Of a stretch of DNA of 52,690 nt, positions 7,776 through 17,406 are shown piece after piece. Position 1 is the first letter of the stretch. Each line of letters begins with the position of its first letter. The translations under genes and the position numbers were made by a program. A model generated the notes under the pieces. The model saw only the letters and a list, made by a program, of their open reading frames with translations. It was not told where the DNA came from and made no database searches. The stretch is from Spartobacteria bacterium AMD-G4 (GTDB taxonomy: Bacteria; Verrucomicrobiota; Verrucomicrobiia; Chthoniobacterales; Terrimicrobiaceae). The stretch spans positions 1 to 52,690 of the forward strand of contig NEUK01000063.1 in assembly GCA_002290555.1 (NCBI GenBank), in the 5' to 3' direction.

Positions 7776-10748
7776 TTAGGCCAGGCGGCCGCAGCAGGAT
7801 TTGAATTTTTTCCCTGAGCCGCAGGGGCAGGGGTCGTTGCGGCCGGCTTTGGGGAGTTCGCGCTTGAGGGGGAGTTCAAACTTCGGAGCGGGCGGTTGGT
7901 CGGGCGTGGAAGGTTGTGGATGGCCTTGGGGAGCGGCCTCGGGATTGAGGGCGAACTCGGGACGGGAGAGAATCTGCGGGATGTTGGCGAGCATTTGCTC
8001 GAAGGCCTGGAGATTCGTGGTGCTACGGAAGAGGTTGCCGAGGACCTCGCCTTTGATGGTGTCCATGAGGTCGACGAACATGGCGTAGGCGTCGTTTTTG
8101 TATTCCACGAGGGGATCTTTTTGTCCGAAGGCGCGGAGGTAAACGGCGTCGCGGAGGCCGTCCATCGCGTAGAGGTGCTCCTGCCAGAGGCGGTCGATGG
8201 CATTGAGAATGATGTAGCGCTCGAGGCCGCGCAGGGCCTCCGGGTTTTCGAGGGCCGCCTTGCGTTCGTAAGCTTCGCGAACGGTTTCGATAAGAAAGTT
8301 CGCATTCTCCTCGGTGGAACGCGTGTGTAGAGCCGCCCGCTCCTTGGTAAGGGCGAGCGGGAAGGTGGTGTTGATCCAATGCAGGAGGCCTTCGTGGTCG
8401 GGCTCCTCGCCTTCGGCGGATTCGAGGAAGGGGGAGATTTTTTTGGGAACGACTTCGTTGATGACTTCGAGGATGAGTTCGTGCGGGTTCTCAGCGTCCA
8501 TGACTTCGTTGCGGTAGCCGTAAACGACTTCACGCTGTTGGTTCATGACATCGTCGAACTCCAGGGTGCGTTTGCGCATCATGTAATTCCGCTGCTCGAC
8601 GCGTTTCTGGGCGGTCTCCACACTGCGATTCAGCCAGGGATGCTCGAGTTCCTCGCCCTCCTGGAGGCCGAAGGTTTCCATGATTTTTGTCATGCGGTCG
8701 CTGGCGCCGAAGTTGCGCATGAGGTCGTCCTCGAAGCTCACATAGAAGCGCGAGCGGCCGGGATCGCCTTGGCGGGCGCAGCGGCCGCGGAGTTGGCGGT
8801 CGATGCGGCGGGATTCATGGCGTTCGGTGCCGAGCACGAAGAGCCCGCCGACCTCGGCGACGCCTTCGCCGAGTTTGATGTCGGTGCCTCGACCCGCCAT
8901 GTTGGTGGAAATGGTCACGGCACCCTTCAGGCCGGCGCGCGAGATGATTTCCGCCTCTTGCAGGTGGAATTTCGCGTTCAGAACGGTATGAGGGATTTTT
9001 TGGAGCTTCAGCATGCGGCCGAGGAGCTCACTGGCCTCCACGCTGGCTGTGCCTACGAGGACCGGCTGGCCTTTGGCGTGGGCTTCCTTAATCGCTTCGA
9101 TGGCGGCGTTGTATTTTTCGCGGCGGGTCTTGTAGATGCGGTCATTCTCATCTGCGCGTTTCACCGGGCGGTTGGTGGGAATCACATTTACATCGAGGCG
9201 GTAGATGTCGTGAAACTCGCTCACTTCGGTCTCGGCGGTGCCTGTCATGCCGGCGAGTTTGTGGTAGAGGCGGAAGTAATTCTGGATCGTGATGGTCGCG
9301 AGCGTCTGTGTCTCGCGGTCGATCTGGACGCCCTCCTTGGCCTCGACGGCTTGGTGGAGGCCATCGCTCCAGCGGCGGCCTGCCATTTTGCGGCCGGTGA
9401 AAGTATCGACGATGACGACTTTGTTTTCCTCGACGACATATTCGACATCCTTTTCGTAAAGGCAGTAGGCTTTGACGAGCTGGGTGATGTTGTGAATGCG
9501 CTCGCCTTGGGCGTCGCAATGCTGTTGGCGGGTGGATTTTTTCTCCAACTTCTGTGCAGGCGCGAGTGCGGCGTCATTTTCGATATCGGCGAACTCGGTG
9601 AGGAGGTCTGGCAGCATGAAGGCATTCGGGTCATCGGGATTCAAGTAGGTGCGGCCCATCTCCGTGAGATCGGCCTCGTGGGAGCGCTCTTCGATGGTGA
9701 AGTAGAGTTCCTCCTTGAGCGCGACGAGAGCGGCCTTGCCCTCGGTGTCCTTGTAAAATTCGAGCTCCGCCTTGTCCATGAGCTTGCGCATTTCGGGATC
9801 CTCGAGGTGGCGGAGGAGGGCCTTGCTACGGGGTTGGCCGAGCTTGAGTTTGAAGAGGGTGCGGCCGGCCTCGGCGGGTTTGCCGGCTTCGACGAGTTCC
9901 TTGACCTCGGTGGCGAGACGGTTGCAGAGCATGGTCTGCTTGCGGATGAGCTGCTCGACGAGTGGCTTGAAGCGGTCGTATTGATGGGTCGAAACGGTGG
10001 CAGGGCCGCTGATGATGAGTGGTGTGCGGGCTTCGTCGATGAGGATGGAGTCCACCTCGTCAACGATGGCAAAGTAGTGCCCGCGCTGCACCTGCTGCTC
10101 ACGGCTGGTGGCCATGCCGTTGTCCCGCAAATAATCAAAGCCGAATTCACTGTTCGTGCCGTAGGTGATGTCGCATTGGTATTGCTCGCGTCGCAGTTGG
10201 GGCATCTGGTCGTTTTGAATGATCCCCACGCTGAGCCCAATGAAAGTGTAGAGTTGTCCCATCCACTCGGCGTCGCGCTGGGCGAGGTAGTCATTCACTG
10301 TCACCACATGCACACCGCGTCCAGAAAGGGCGTTCAGATAAACAGCCAGTGTGCCGACGAGTGTCTTGCCTTCGCCAGTCGCCATCTCGGCAATACGACC
10401 GCGATGCAGCACCATGCCACCGACGAGTTGCACATCGAAATGAACCATGTTCCATATCAGGGGATAGCCGCACACCATGAACTCGCGTCCGCACAGGCGG
10501 CGTGCGCCATTTTTCACCACCGCGAAGGCCTCGGGGAGAATTGCATCCAACTCGGCGGCCAACTTGTCGGAGTCGGAAATTTTCGACAACCTCTCCTTCC
10601 ACTCGAGGGTCTTTGCCCGCAAGGCTTCATCAGGCAAGGACTGGAGCCCAGCCTCGATTTCGTTGATTTGTTTAACGATCGGCATCATGTGGCGCAACTC
10701 GCGCTGGTTTTTTGAGCCGACGATTTTTTTAAGGATCCAACTGAACAT
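7776..10748 (-). CDS. secA: Preprotein translocase ATPase SecA
   Basis: A 990-residue SecA, the ATP-driven motor that pushes unfolded preproteins through SecYEG. Walker A is in AEMATGEGKTL (about residues 121-130), followed by VVTVNDYLAQRDAEWM. The DEAD-type Walker B region is DEVDSILIDEARTPLIISGP. The second motor domain has TNMAGRGTDIKLGEGV and RGRCARQGDPGRSRFYVS. The protein ends with the SEC-C zinc motif GRNDPCPCGSGKKFKSCC, which binds SecB and lipid. The length is slightly above the E. coli protein (901 residues). The ATG at 10748 (MFSWILKKIVGS) is chosen because SecA proteins begin just before this helix; longer upstream starts give unrelated sequence. The gene is divergent from cdsA. 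Confidence 0.97.
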   Translation of the reverse strand: MFSWILKKIVGSKNQRELRHMMPIVKQINEIEAGLQSLPDEALRAKTLEWKERLSKISDSDKLAAELDAILPEAFAVVKNGARRLCGREFMVCGYPLIWNMVHFDVQLVGGMVLHRGRIAEMATGEGKTLVGTLAVYLNALSGRGVHVVTVNDYLAQRDAEWMGQLYTFIGLSVGIIQNDQMPQLRREQYQCDITYGTNSEFGFDYLRDNGMATSREQQVQRGHYFAIVDEVDSILIDEARTPLIISGPATVSTHQYDRFKPLVEQLIRKQTMLCNRLATEVKELVEAGKPAEAGRTLFKLKLGQPRSKALLRHLEDPEMRKLMDKAELEFYKDTEGKAALVALKEELYFTIEERSHEADLTEMGRTYLNPDDPNAFMLPDLLTEFADIENDAALAPAQKLEKKSTRQQHCDAQGERIHNITQLVKAYCLYEKDVEYVVEENKVVIVDTFTGRKMAGRRWSDGLHQAVEAKEGVQIDRETQTLATITIQNYFRLYHKLAGMTGTAETEVSEFHDIYRLDVNVIPTNRPVKRADENDRIYKTRREKYNAAIEAIKEAHAKGQPVLVGTASVEASELLGRMLKLQKIPHTVLNAKFHLQEAEIISRAGLKGAVTISTNMAGRGTDIKLGEGVAEVGGLFVLGTERHESRRIDRQLRGRCARQGDPGRSRFYVSFEDDLMRNFGASDRMTKIMETFGLQEGEELEHPWLNRSVETAQKRVEQRNYMMRKRTLEFDDVMNQQREVVYGYRNEVMDAENPHELILEVINEVVPKKISPFLESAEGEEPDHEGLLHWINTTFPLALTKERAALHTRSTEENANFLIETVREAYERKAALENPEALRGLERYIILNAIDRLWQEHLYAMDGLRDAVYLRAFGQKDPLVEYKNDAYAMFVDLMDTIKGEVLGNLFRSTTNLQAFEQMLANIPQILSRPEFALNPEAAPQGHPQPSTPDQPPAPKFELPLKRELPKAGRNDPCPCGSGKKFKSCCGRLA

Positions 10749-10881
10749 GGCAAAAATGGTGAACGAGACAATTAAGGGGGCGGAGGGCAATTGGAAAGGG
10801 GGAAAAGGCCTAGGGGCAAACGCAGCGCCCTTTTCTCTTCCCTCATTGCGAAATGCCGCCGACTCGGACAGAGTTCCGCAG

Positions 10882-11760
10882 ATGACGCCGGGGCGGTTGA
10901 CATTTTTTTCCAGACTCACAAGCACGCTGTTGCTGTGGGTGCTGATGCTGGCAACGGTTTTCACGGGCTGGGATGTCGGCTTCTTCTTGCTGCTCTCCTT
11001 CATGGCGCTGCGGGCGCTGTGGGAATACTACCACATGCTGGAACACGACGGGATCGGTGTCTTCACGCTGACGGGTCTCACCTGTGCGGCGGTATTGCTC
11101 GTCGGCGGATTTCTCATCGTTCGCTCCGAGGGACCGGAGAACAGCCACGACTTTGAGTTGCTCGTGTTGGTGCTTTTTCTTCTGACGATATTCGCGCGGC
11201 AGATGTTTCGCGGCGCGGAAAACGATCCGCTGCGGGCCATGAGCTATACGGTTTTCGGGCTTTTTTATATTCCGTGGCTTTTCAGCTTTCTCACAAAAAT
11301 CATTTATCTGACGCCGCGCCTGGAGAGCGGTCTGACGACGGGGCAATACTATGTGCTCTACCTCGTCGCCGTGACCAAGTTCAGCGACATGGGCGCGTAT
11401 GTCTTCGGCAGCCTCTTTGGTCGTAACCCTTTTGCCCCACATATTAGCCCTAAAAAAACATGGGAAGGTTTTGCGGGGGCGCTCATTTCTTCGCTGCTCT
11501 GCAGTTACTGGATGTATGCCCTCATGCCGGAAAAACTCTCCGCCTTTCGCTTTTGGGACATCACCGTTCTCGGTCTCTTGCTGGGATTTGCGGCGGTGGT
11601 TGGAGACTTGGCAGAATCGGTCGTCAAGCGCGGGGCGCATACGAAAGATTCCAGCACCATGTTGCCGGGTATCGGCGGAACGCTGGATCTTATTGACAGC
11701 ATTCTTTTCACCGCGCCGCTGCTGTTTTTCTACATGAGATTTGTGTTGGGCGTCGGATGA
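10882..11760 (+). CDS. cdsA: Phosphatidate cytidylyltransferase (CDP-diglyceride synthase)
   Basis: A 292-residue integral membrane enzyme that converts phosphatidic acid and CTP to CDP-diacylglycerol, the precursor of phosphatidylglycerol and phosphatidylethanolamine. Conserved elements are SPKKTWEGFAG (residues 189-199), GDLAESVVKRGAHTKDSS (241-258) and the signature LPGIGGTLDLIDS (261-273). About eight membrane helices are evident. I take the ATG at 10882 (MTPGRLTFFSRL) as the start. The frame stays open upstream to an ATG at 10747 that overlaps the secA start codon on the other strand, but the intervening 45 residues are hydrophilic, low in complexity and unlike CdsA. The intervening bases are then the shared secA/cdsA control region. 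Confidence 0.92.
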   Translation: MTPGRLTFFSRLTSTLLLWVLMLATVFTGWDVGFFLLLSFMALRALWEYYHMLEHDGIGVFTLTGLTCAAVLLVGGFLIVRSEGPENSHDFELLVLVLFLLTIFARQMFRGAENDPLRAMSYTVFGLFYIPWLFSFLTKIIYLTPRLESGLTTGQYYVLYLVAVTKFSDMGAYVFGSLFGRNPFAPHISPKKTWEGFAGALISSLLCSYWMYALMPEKLSAFRFWDITVLGLLLGFAAVVGDLAESVVKRGAHTKDSSTMLPGIGGTLDLIDSILFTAPLLFFYMRFVLGVG

Positions 11761-11858
11761 GCAACAGAGGAGGCTTGAAATTTTCACTACGCGAATCAGT
11801 CTGCTCCACCAACCATAGCGCCGACACGGGTGCTCTCTTTTAAACCAATCTCCATCTT

Positions 11859-12875
11859 ATGAAAAAAGCACTCATCACCGGAATCACAGGTCAAGACGGC
11901 AGCTATCTTGCCGACCTCCTTCTCAATAAAGGCTATGAAGTCCACGGCATCATCCGCCGCGCGAGCACATTCAACACGGCCCGCATCGACCACATTTACT
12001 CGGATCCGCATGTCAACGGCGTGAAACTTTTTCTCCACTACGGCGACTTGGCCGATGGCGTGAACCTGGTGAAGCTCATTTATGATCTGAAGCCGGATGA
12101 GGTCTATCATCTCGGCGCTCAGAGCCATGTGCGTGTCAGCTTTGATATTCCAGAATACACCGGTGATGTCACTGGCATCGGCACCACGCGCATCCTCGAA
12201 GCCATGCGCGAGGCGGGTGTGAATGCAAGATTTTACCAGGCCTCGAGCAGTGAGATGTTCGGCAAGGTGCAAGCCGTGCCGCAGACCGAAACAACCCCCT
12301 TCTGGCCACGCAGCCCCTACGGCGCGGCAAAAATGTATGCCTATTGGATCACCGTGAACTACCGCGAAGGCTACGGCATGCACGCCTCGAACGGCATCCT
12401 CTTCAACCACGAAAGCCCACGCCGGGGCGAGACCTTTGTCACTCGCAAAATCTCCCGCGCCGTCGCTGCCATCAAGCTCGGCAAGCAGCAGCATCTCTAC
12501 CTCGGCAACCTCGACGCCAAGCGCGACTGGGGTTACGCCCCCGAATATGTCGAAGCCATGTGGCTCATGCTCCAACAGGACCAGCCGGACGACTATGTCA
12601 TCGCCACGAACGAGACCCACACCGTTCAAGAATTCGTCGAACACGCCTTCGCCCGCGTTGGCCTCGACTGGAAAGATTACATCAAATACGACGCCCGCTA
12701 CGAACGCCCCGCCGAGGTCGATCTCCTCATCGGCGACCCGGCCAAGGCCAAAAAACAACTCAATTGGGAACCCAAGGTCCGCTTCCCGGAACTCGTCAAA
12801 ATCATGGTCGACGCCGACATGGCTTTGCTGCAAGGACTCCCCGTGCCAGATCCGCTGACGCCAGCGTATCGGTAA
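11859..12875 (+). CDS. gmd: GDP-mannose 4,6-dehydratase
   Basis: A 338-residue short-chain dehydrogenase/reductase (extended SDR) that converts GDP-D-mannose to GDP-4-keto-6-deoxy-D-mannose. That product leads to GDP-fucose, GDP-rhamnose or GDP-perosamine for surface polysaccharides. The NADP-binding [11 protein letters not shown] lies at residues 7-17. The catalytic set includes the Ser-Ser-Glu run ASSSEMFG (about 128-135) and the YGAAK motif with Tyr154 and Lys158. The [17 protein letters not shown] segment and the [13 protein letters not shown] motif are diagnostic of Gmd. No epimerase/reductase partner is adjacent. The next gene is a GT2-GtrA glycosyltransferase, so a role in cell-surface glycan synthesis is likely. 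Confidence 0.95.
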   Translation: MKKALITGITGQDGSYLADLLLNKGYEVHGIIRRASTFNTARIDHIYSDPHVNGVKLFLHYGDLADGVNLVKLIYDLKPDEVYHLGAQSHVRVSFDIPEYTGDVTGIGTTRILEAMREAGVNARFYQASSSEMFGKVQAVPQTETTPFWPRSPYGAAKMYAYWITVNYREGYGMHASNGILFNHESPRRGETFVTRKISRAVAAIKLGKQQHLYLGNLDAKRDWGYAPEYVEAMWLMLQQDQPDDYVIATNETHTVQEFVEHAFARVGLDWKDYIKYDARYERPAEVDLLIGDPAKAKKQLNWEPKVRFPELVKIMVDADMALLQGLPVPDPLTPAYR

Positions 12876-12886
12876 ACTAAGAGAAA

Positions 12887-13999
12887 TTGAAATTCTCCAT
12901 CATCATCCCAGCCTATAACGAGCGCGACAATATCCCGCTGGTCGTCGAGCGGCTTGAGGCTCTTCTTGCTGACTTTGATTGGGAAATTATTTTTGTGGAT
13001 GATGATTCGCAGGATGGCTCGCGGGAGGTTTTGATGGAGTTGGCCCGGACGAAGTCGCGCGTGAAGTTTATTCGGCGGATCGGGCGGCGTGGATTGGCAT
13101 CAGCCTGTTTGGAAGGTATGGCTTCGAGTGCGGCGGATGTTTTTGCGGTGATGGATTGTGATCTTCAGCACGATGAAACGATTCTTCCGGCTATGCTGCG
13201 GGCTTTTGAGGAGGATTCCCGTCTGGAACTGGCTGTGGGAAGCCGCTATACGGGTAAGGGCGGCGGAACGGGAAACTGGTCGAAATCGCGCGTTTTTGTG
13301 AGTCGGTTTGCCACGCGGATCGGGTCTGTCGTTCGCAAGACGGAGCTGACCGACCCGATGAGTGGTTTTTTTGCGATTCGGCGCAACATTTTTGAGGAAA
13401 CGGTCCGGCAGATGACGGGCAAGGGGTTCAAAATCCTCCTCGATATCGTGCTTTCCGCTGGCCGGCCACTCCGTGTTCGTGAGTTTCCCTACGAGTTCCG
13501 GACGCGTCAGCACGGTGAGAGCAAATTGGATATCGTAGTTGGGTTTGAATATCTTTACCTGCTGGCGGATAAGATGTTCGGTCGGTTTGTGCCGGTTCGA
13601 TTTGTGCTTTATGTGATGGCGGGATTGAGCGGCTTGGTCCTCCACTTGGGTATCTTGGGCGTTTTACACAAGGTCGCAGCCGTTCCATTTCTCACAGCAC
13701 AGATTTCTGCAACGCTTGTGGCCATGGCCTCAAATTTCCTTGTGAACAACTCCGTGACCTTCCGTCAGCAGCGCCTCAAGGGTGGGCTGTTGCTGCCTGG
13801 TTTGATCGCCTACATGGTTATCTGCGGAATCGGAGCTGTGGTAAATGTGCAGTCGGCAGAATATCTTTTTGACCAGCATATTCCGTGGTGGTTTGCCGGG
13901 GCGGCCGGGGCGCTCGTAGGTGCGGTTTGGAATTATGCCGTTTCCACTCAGATCGTCTGGACTTGGCTACCGGGCGTCTTGAAAAAACAGAGAAAATAG
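12887..13999 (+). CDS. GT2 polyprenyl-phosphate sugar transferase fused to GtrA-like membrane domain
   Basis: A 370-residue protein. Residues 1-235 are a family 2 glycosyltransferase of the dolichol-phosphate-mannose synthase type: FSIIIPAYNERDNIP, FVDDDSQDGSREV (residues 37-49) and the metal-binding DCDLQHDE (90-97). Residues about 240-365 form a GtrA-like four-helix membrane domain, starting at RFVLYVMAGLSGLVLHLGIL and including ASNFLVNNSVTFR. Family knowledge: the GT2 part moves a hexose from a nucleotide sugar to a polyprenyl phosphate, and GtrA proteins are thought to flip such lipid-linked sugars. The start is TTG at 12887, 11 bases after gmd, with a weak purine-rich stretch before it. 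The sugar is unknown, though mannose is plausible beside gmd. Confidence 0.85.
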   Translation: MKFSIIIPAYNERDNIPLVVERLEALLADFDWEIIFVDDDSQDGSREVLMELARTKSRVKFIRRIGRRGLASACLEGMASSAADVFAVMDCDLQHDETILPAMLRAFEEDSRLELAVGSRYTGKGGGTGNWSKSRVFVSRFATRIGSVVRKTELTDPMSGFFAIRRNIFEETVRQMTGKGFKILLDIVLSAGRPLRVREFPYEFRTRQHGESKLDIVVGFEYLYLLADKMFGRFVPVRFVLYVMAGLSGLVLHLGILGVLHKVAAVPFLTAQISATLVAMASNFLVNNSVTFRQQRLKGGLLLPGLIAYMVICGIGAVVNVQSAEYLFDQHIPWWFAGAAGALVGAVWNYAVSTQIVWTWLPGVLKKQRK

Positions 14000-14018
14000 C
14001 CCCGCCACGCAAGCAGGC

Positions 14019-14744
14019 TCAGGCCGTGTCCGACGCGCCCTCGCCGAGATAGGCAGAGCGAACGGTAGGGTTGCTGCGGAGATTTTCGGCGGTGTCGTTG
14101 AGAACCACGCGTCCGGTTTCGAGGACATAGCCGTGGCTGGCGATGCGCAAGGCCAGGTTGGCGTTTTGCTCCACAAGGAGGATGGTATAACCCAGTTCGC
14201 GGTTGATCTCCACGATGCGGGAAAAAATCGTCTGGACGAGGATCGGGGCGATGCCGAGCGAGGGTTCGTCGAGGAGGAGGCATTTCGGCTTCGACATGAG
14301 GGCGCGGGCGATGGCGAGCATTTGTTGCTCTCCACCGCTGAGTGTTCCCGCCGCTTGAGGCAGGCGTTCCTTCAACCTCGGAAAGAGGGTGAAAATCCGC
14401 TCCAGGTCGGAGGAAATGGCGTTGCGGTCTCTGCGCAGATGCGCCCCCATGTGCAAATTCTCGAGCACCGTGAGATTGGAAAAAACCATGCGACCCTCGG
14501 GCGCCTGGGCGATGCCAAGGGCGACGATTTCATGGGCGGGTTTGTTTGTGATATCGCGCCCCTCAAAAACAATCGACCCGCTTGAGACCTTCGCGATGCC
14601 GGAAATGGCGCGCAGGGTGCTGGATTTGCCGGCGCCATTGCCGCCGATGAGTGTCACGATGCTCCCGGCGGGAACCTCGAGTGAGATGCCGTGCAGCGCA
14701 GCAATGCCGCCGTAGCTGACATGGAGGTTCCGAATCTCAAGCAT
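14019..14744 (-). CDS. livF: Branched-chain amino acid ABC transporter ATPase LivF
   Basis: A 241-residue ATPase, one of the two nucleotide-binding subunits of the high-affinity leucine/isoleucine/valine (HAAT) importer. Walker A is GGNGAGKSSTL, the signature LSGGEQQMLAIARAL, and Walker B CLLLDEPSLGIAPILV. LivF-specific features are the short size and the LRISGIAKVSSGSI-like region following Walker A. It is the last gene of the livK-H-M-G-F operon, overlaps livG by 8 bases, and converges with the glycosyltransferase gene 19 bases away. No terminator hairpin was recognised in that short gap. Confidence 0.93.
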   Translation of the reverse strand: MLEIRNLHVSYGGIAALHGISLEVPAGSIVTLIGGNGAGKSSTLRAISGIAKVSSGSIVFEGRDITNKPAHEIVALGIAQAPEGRMVFSNLTVLENLHMGAHLRRDRNAISSDLERIFTLFPRLKERLPQAAGTLSGGEQQMLAIARALMSKPKCLLLDEPSLGIAPILVQTIFSRIVEINRELGYTILLVEQNANLALRIASHGYVLETGRVVLNDTAENLRSNPTVRSAYLGEGASDTA

Positions 14745-15513
14745 GGGGCGTCTCCTCGCCTAGGTAGGCTTCGATGACTTTGGGGTCTCGCTGAATAAAC
14801 GCCGGTGTGCCTTCAGCAATTTTTTGGCCGTGGTCGAGGACAACGATCCGCTGGCAAACACCCATGACGACCCGCATGTCGTGTTCCACCAGAAGCACGG
14901 CGATGCGGAATTTTTCCTGAACAAAGTGGATGAGTTCCATGAGACGGACTTTCTCCGTCGGGTTCATGCCGGCGGCGGGCTCATCAAGCAAAAGCAGGCG
15001 AGGGCCGGTGGCCAGAGCGCGCACGATCTCCAGTCGGCGCTGGTCTCCGTAAGGCAGATCGGTCGCCGGCCTCTCGGAGTCGTTTTCCAGCCCAAAGATC
15101 TTGAGGAGAGAGAAAACTTCGCCGCGAATGCGTTCCTCCTCGGCGCGGAATGCCGGCCCGCGTGTGAGCGAGTGGATGATGCCATGGCGCAATCGGCTAT
15201 TCATGGCTGTGCGGACATTGTCGAAAACAGTCAGCGAACCGAAGAGGCGGATGTTTTGGAATGTGCGGGCGATGCCCAGTGCGGTGATGCGGTTGGCCTT
15301 CTTGTCGTGGAGTGGGACGCCATGGAAGCGGATCGCCCCGCGCGTGGGTTTGTAGATGCCGGTGATGATATTAAAAACGGTCGTCTTTCCAGCTCCGTTC
15401 GGGCCGATGAGGCCGACCATCTCCTCTGGGTCGATGTGAAAATCCAGATCGCCGATAGCGCGCAGGCCGCCGAATTCCATGGTGATTCCCTCGAGTTGCA
15501 GCAAAGCGCTCAC
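14737..15513 (-). CDS. livG: Branched-chain amino acid ABC transporter ATPase LivG
   Basis: A 258-residue ATPase paired with LivF. Walker A is GLIGPNGAGKTTVFNIITG. The signature region is DLPYGDQRRLEIVRAL, the LivG variant in which the canonical SGGQ is replaced by YGDQ. Walker B is RLLLLDEPAAGMNPTE, and the C-terminus has the BCA_ABC_TP_C-type KIAEGTPAFIQRDPKVIEAYLG. The start is GTG at 15513, overlapping the livM stop as GTGA, so translation is coupled. Confidence 0.93.
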   Translation of the reverse strand: MSALLQLEGITMEFGGLRAIGDLDFHIDPEEMVGLIGPNGAGKTTVFNIITGIYKPTRGAIRFHGVPLHDKKANRITALGIARTFQNIRLFGSLTVFDNVRTAMNSRLRHGIIHSLTRGPAFRAEEERIRGEVFSLLKIFGLENDSERPATDLPYGDQRRLEIVRALATGPRLLLLDEPAAGMNPTEKVRLMELIHFVQEKFRIAVLLVEHDMRVVMGVCQRIVVLDHGQKIAEGTPAFIQRDPKVIEAYLGEETPHA

Positions 15514-16460
15514 GGCTGCGGGGCCTTTCTTTTTCGGCGCTGGAAGTTTCCCAGCAGACCTTGCGGGCGGAGGATCATTAAAACGATGAGTAGGAGTGCG
15601 AAAACAAGCATCCGGTATTGCTCGAAGTCGCGCAGGAGTTCATTGAGCAAAGTGAGCAAAACTGCGGCGGCTGCGACCCCTGGTGTGCTACCCATGCCTC
15701 CAAGGATGACCATGACGACGACATCCACCGATTTCAGAAAATTGAATCCCTCGGGTGCGATGTAGCTGATGAAGTGGGCATAGAGGCCTCCGGCGAGACC
15801 GGCAAAGAAAGCGCCGATGACAAAGGCGGCGACCTTGTATTTCGTCGTGTTGATGCCCATGGCCTCGGCGGCGATTTCGTCATCCCTCACGGCGATGAAA
15901 CCGCGTCCATAGGTCGAGTTGACCAGGCTCGCCACGACATAAATAGCGACCGTGGCGATACCGAAAGTCCAAATCAGATTCGTGTAGGGCGGAATGCCTT
16001 CGAGGCCGCGTGCACCGCCCAGGGCATCCGTATTTTGAATGACGACGCGGATGATTTCTCCAAAGCCCAGTGTGACAATGGCCAGGTAGTCGCCGCGAAG
16101 CCGCAGGGATGGCACCCCGACGAGAAAACCGCAGAGCGCTGCAAGCAGGCCGCCTGCGAGGAGGGCCCCGAAAAATGCGGTCTGCGCCTGCCATGGGGGC
16201 GCCGATGCCAGAGTGGGAGCGAGGGAGAGGGTGATGATGCTCGATGTGTAGGCGCCTGCGGCCATGAAGCCTGCGTGCCCAAGCGAGAACTGGCCGGTGT
16301 GGCCGTTCACCAAGTTCAGACTCACCGCGAGGATGATATTGATGCCGGCCAGCACAAGAATGTTCACCGCATAGTCGTCGAGTTGTGGTGCGATGGCATA
16401 GAGCGCCACACTGGCAGCCAGTCCTGCGGCGAGGGCCATGTGTGCGATATGCTTCTTCAC
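15510..16460 (-). CDS. livM: Branched-chain amino acid ABC transporter permease LivM
   Basis: A 316-residue inner-membrane permease. It has NLVNGHTGQFSLGHAGFMA (the LivM signature), the coupling region LRLRGDYLAIVTLGFGEIIR, and a late TYGRGFIAVRDDEIAAEAMG. Eight to ten membrane segments are expected. I prefer the GTG at 16460, five bases after the livH stop with GAGAAAG about 10 bases upstream, over a TTG at 16493 that would overlap livH by 29 bases. Either choice leaves the first membrane helix intact. Confidence 0.92.
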   Translation of the reverse strand: MKKHIAHMALAAGLAASVALYAIAPQLDDYAVNILVLAGINIILAVSLNLVNGHTGQFSLGHAGFMAAGAYTSSIITLSLAPTLASAPPWQAQTAFFGALLAGGLLAALCGFLVGVPSLRLRGDYLAIVTLGFGEIIRVVIQNTDALGGARGLEGIPPYTNLIWTFGIATVAIYVVASLVNSTYGRGFIAVRDDEIAAEAMGINTTKYKVAAFVIGAFFAGLAGGLYAHFISYIAPEGFNFLKSVDVVVMVILGGMGSTPGVAAAAVLLTLLNELLRDFEQYRMLVFALLLIVLMILRPQGLLGNFQRRKRKAPQP

Positions 16461-16464
16461 GGCG

Positions 16465-17394
16465 TTAGACTTTCTCGCGCTCGGATTTTCCAAGAAGCCC
16501 GGCGGGTTTGAACATGAGGATCAAAATCAGAATCACAAAAGCCACCGCATCGCGGAAACCGGGCGGAATGCCGATGTTTTTGCTGTATCCGACAACAAGG
16601 GTCTCCATGAGCCCGATGAGAAGTCCTCCCAGTGCGGCCCCAGCGATGTTGCCGATGCCGCCGAGCACTGCGGCGACGAAGGCTTTGATGCCGGGAAGTA
16701 TACCCATGAAGGGGTCGATGGCCTGGTAGAGCATGGCGAAAAAAATCCCTGCAGCTGCTGCCAAGGCGGAGCCAAGGCCGAAAGTGAAGGAAATGACAGC
16801 GTCCGTGTTCACTCCCATGAGCGAAGCGGCGGTGGGGTTGTTCGACAGCGCGCGCATGGCCAGTCCCATGCGGGTTTTTTGAACGATAAAGCGCAGCGAA
16901 ACCAAAAGGAGAAGCGTCGCTACAAGCACAACGATCTGTTCCGTGGTGATCGATACAGCTCCCGGCAGGTCGTGGGTTTCATTTTTAATCAACTGGGGAA
17001 ATCCCTTTGGAGCCGCACCGAAGAGGAGTTGAGCGCCATAGGAAAGCAAAAGGGACACGCCGATGGCTGTGATGAGTGCTGTAAGGCGCGAGCGCTGGCG
17101 GAGTGGCTTGTAGGCGAGTTTTTCAATGAGGATTCCCAAGGCCGCGCAGACGCACATCGAGAGAAGAAGCACAACACAAGCCGATACGAACTCTGGCATC
17201 CCATGAAAAAACGGCTTTAACCAGCGGTGCACATACAACCCGGCGAACGCGCCGATCATAAAAACATCGCCGTGTGCAAAGTTGATGAACCGAAGCACCC
17301 CGTAAACCATCGTGTATCCGAGCGCAATGAGCGCATAGATAGCGCCCAGAGAGAGCCCATTGATGAGTTGTTGGGTAAGGTTTCCCCAGTCCAC
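16465..17394 (-). CDS. livH: Branched-chain amino acid ABC transporter permease LivH
   Basis: A 309-residue permease that forms the channel with LivM. The N-terminal QQLINGLSLGAIYALIALGY and TMVYGVLRFINFAHGDVFMIG are classic LivH motifs. MGLAMRALSNNPTAASLMGV is the cytoplasmic coupling loop, and the C-terminal half has GGIGNIAGAALGGLLIG. The start is GTG at 17394, 12 bases downstream of the binding-protein gene. Confidence 0.94.
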   Translation of the reverse strand: MDWGNLTQQLINGLSLGAIYALIALGYTMVYGVLRFINFAHGDVFMIGAFAGLYVHRWLKPFFHGMPEFVSACVVLLLSMCVCAALGILIEKLAYKPLRQRSRLTALITAIGVSLLLSYGAQLLFGAAPKGFPQLIKNETHDLPGAVSITTEQIVVLVATLLLLVSLRFIVQKTRMGLAMRALSNNPTAASLMGVNTDAVISFTFGLGSALAAAAGIFFAMLYQAIDPFMGILPGIKAFVAAVLGGIGNIAGAALGGLLIGLMETLVVGYSKNIGIPPGFRDAVAFVILILILMFKPAGLLGKSEREKV

Positions 17395-17406
17395 AGAGTC
17401 TCCAGA

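Noticed and set aside
8379-10715. 778-codon open frame on the strand opposite secA
   Set aside because: No recognisable domain and composition typical of an antisense shadow in GC-rich DNA; secA on the other strand is unmistakable.
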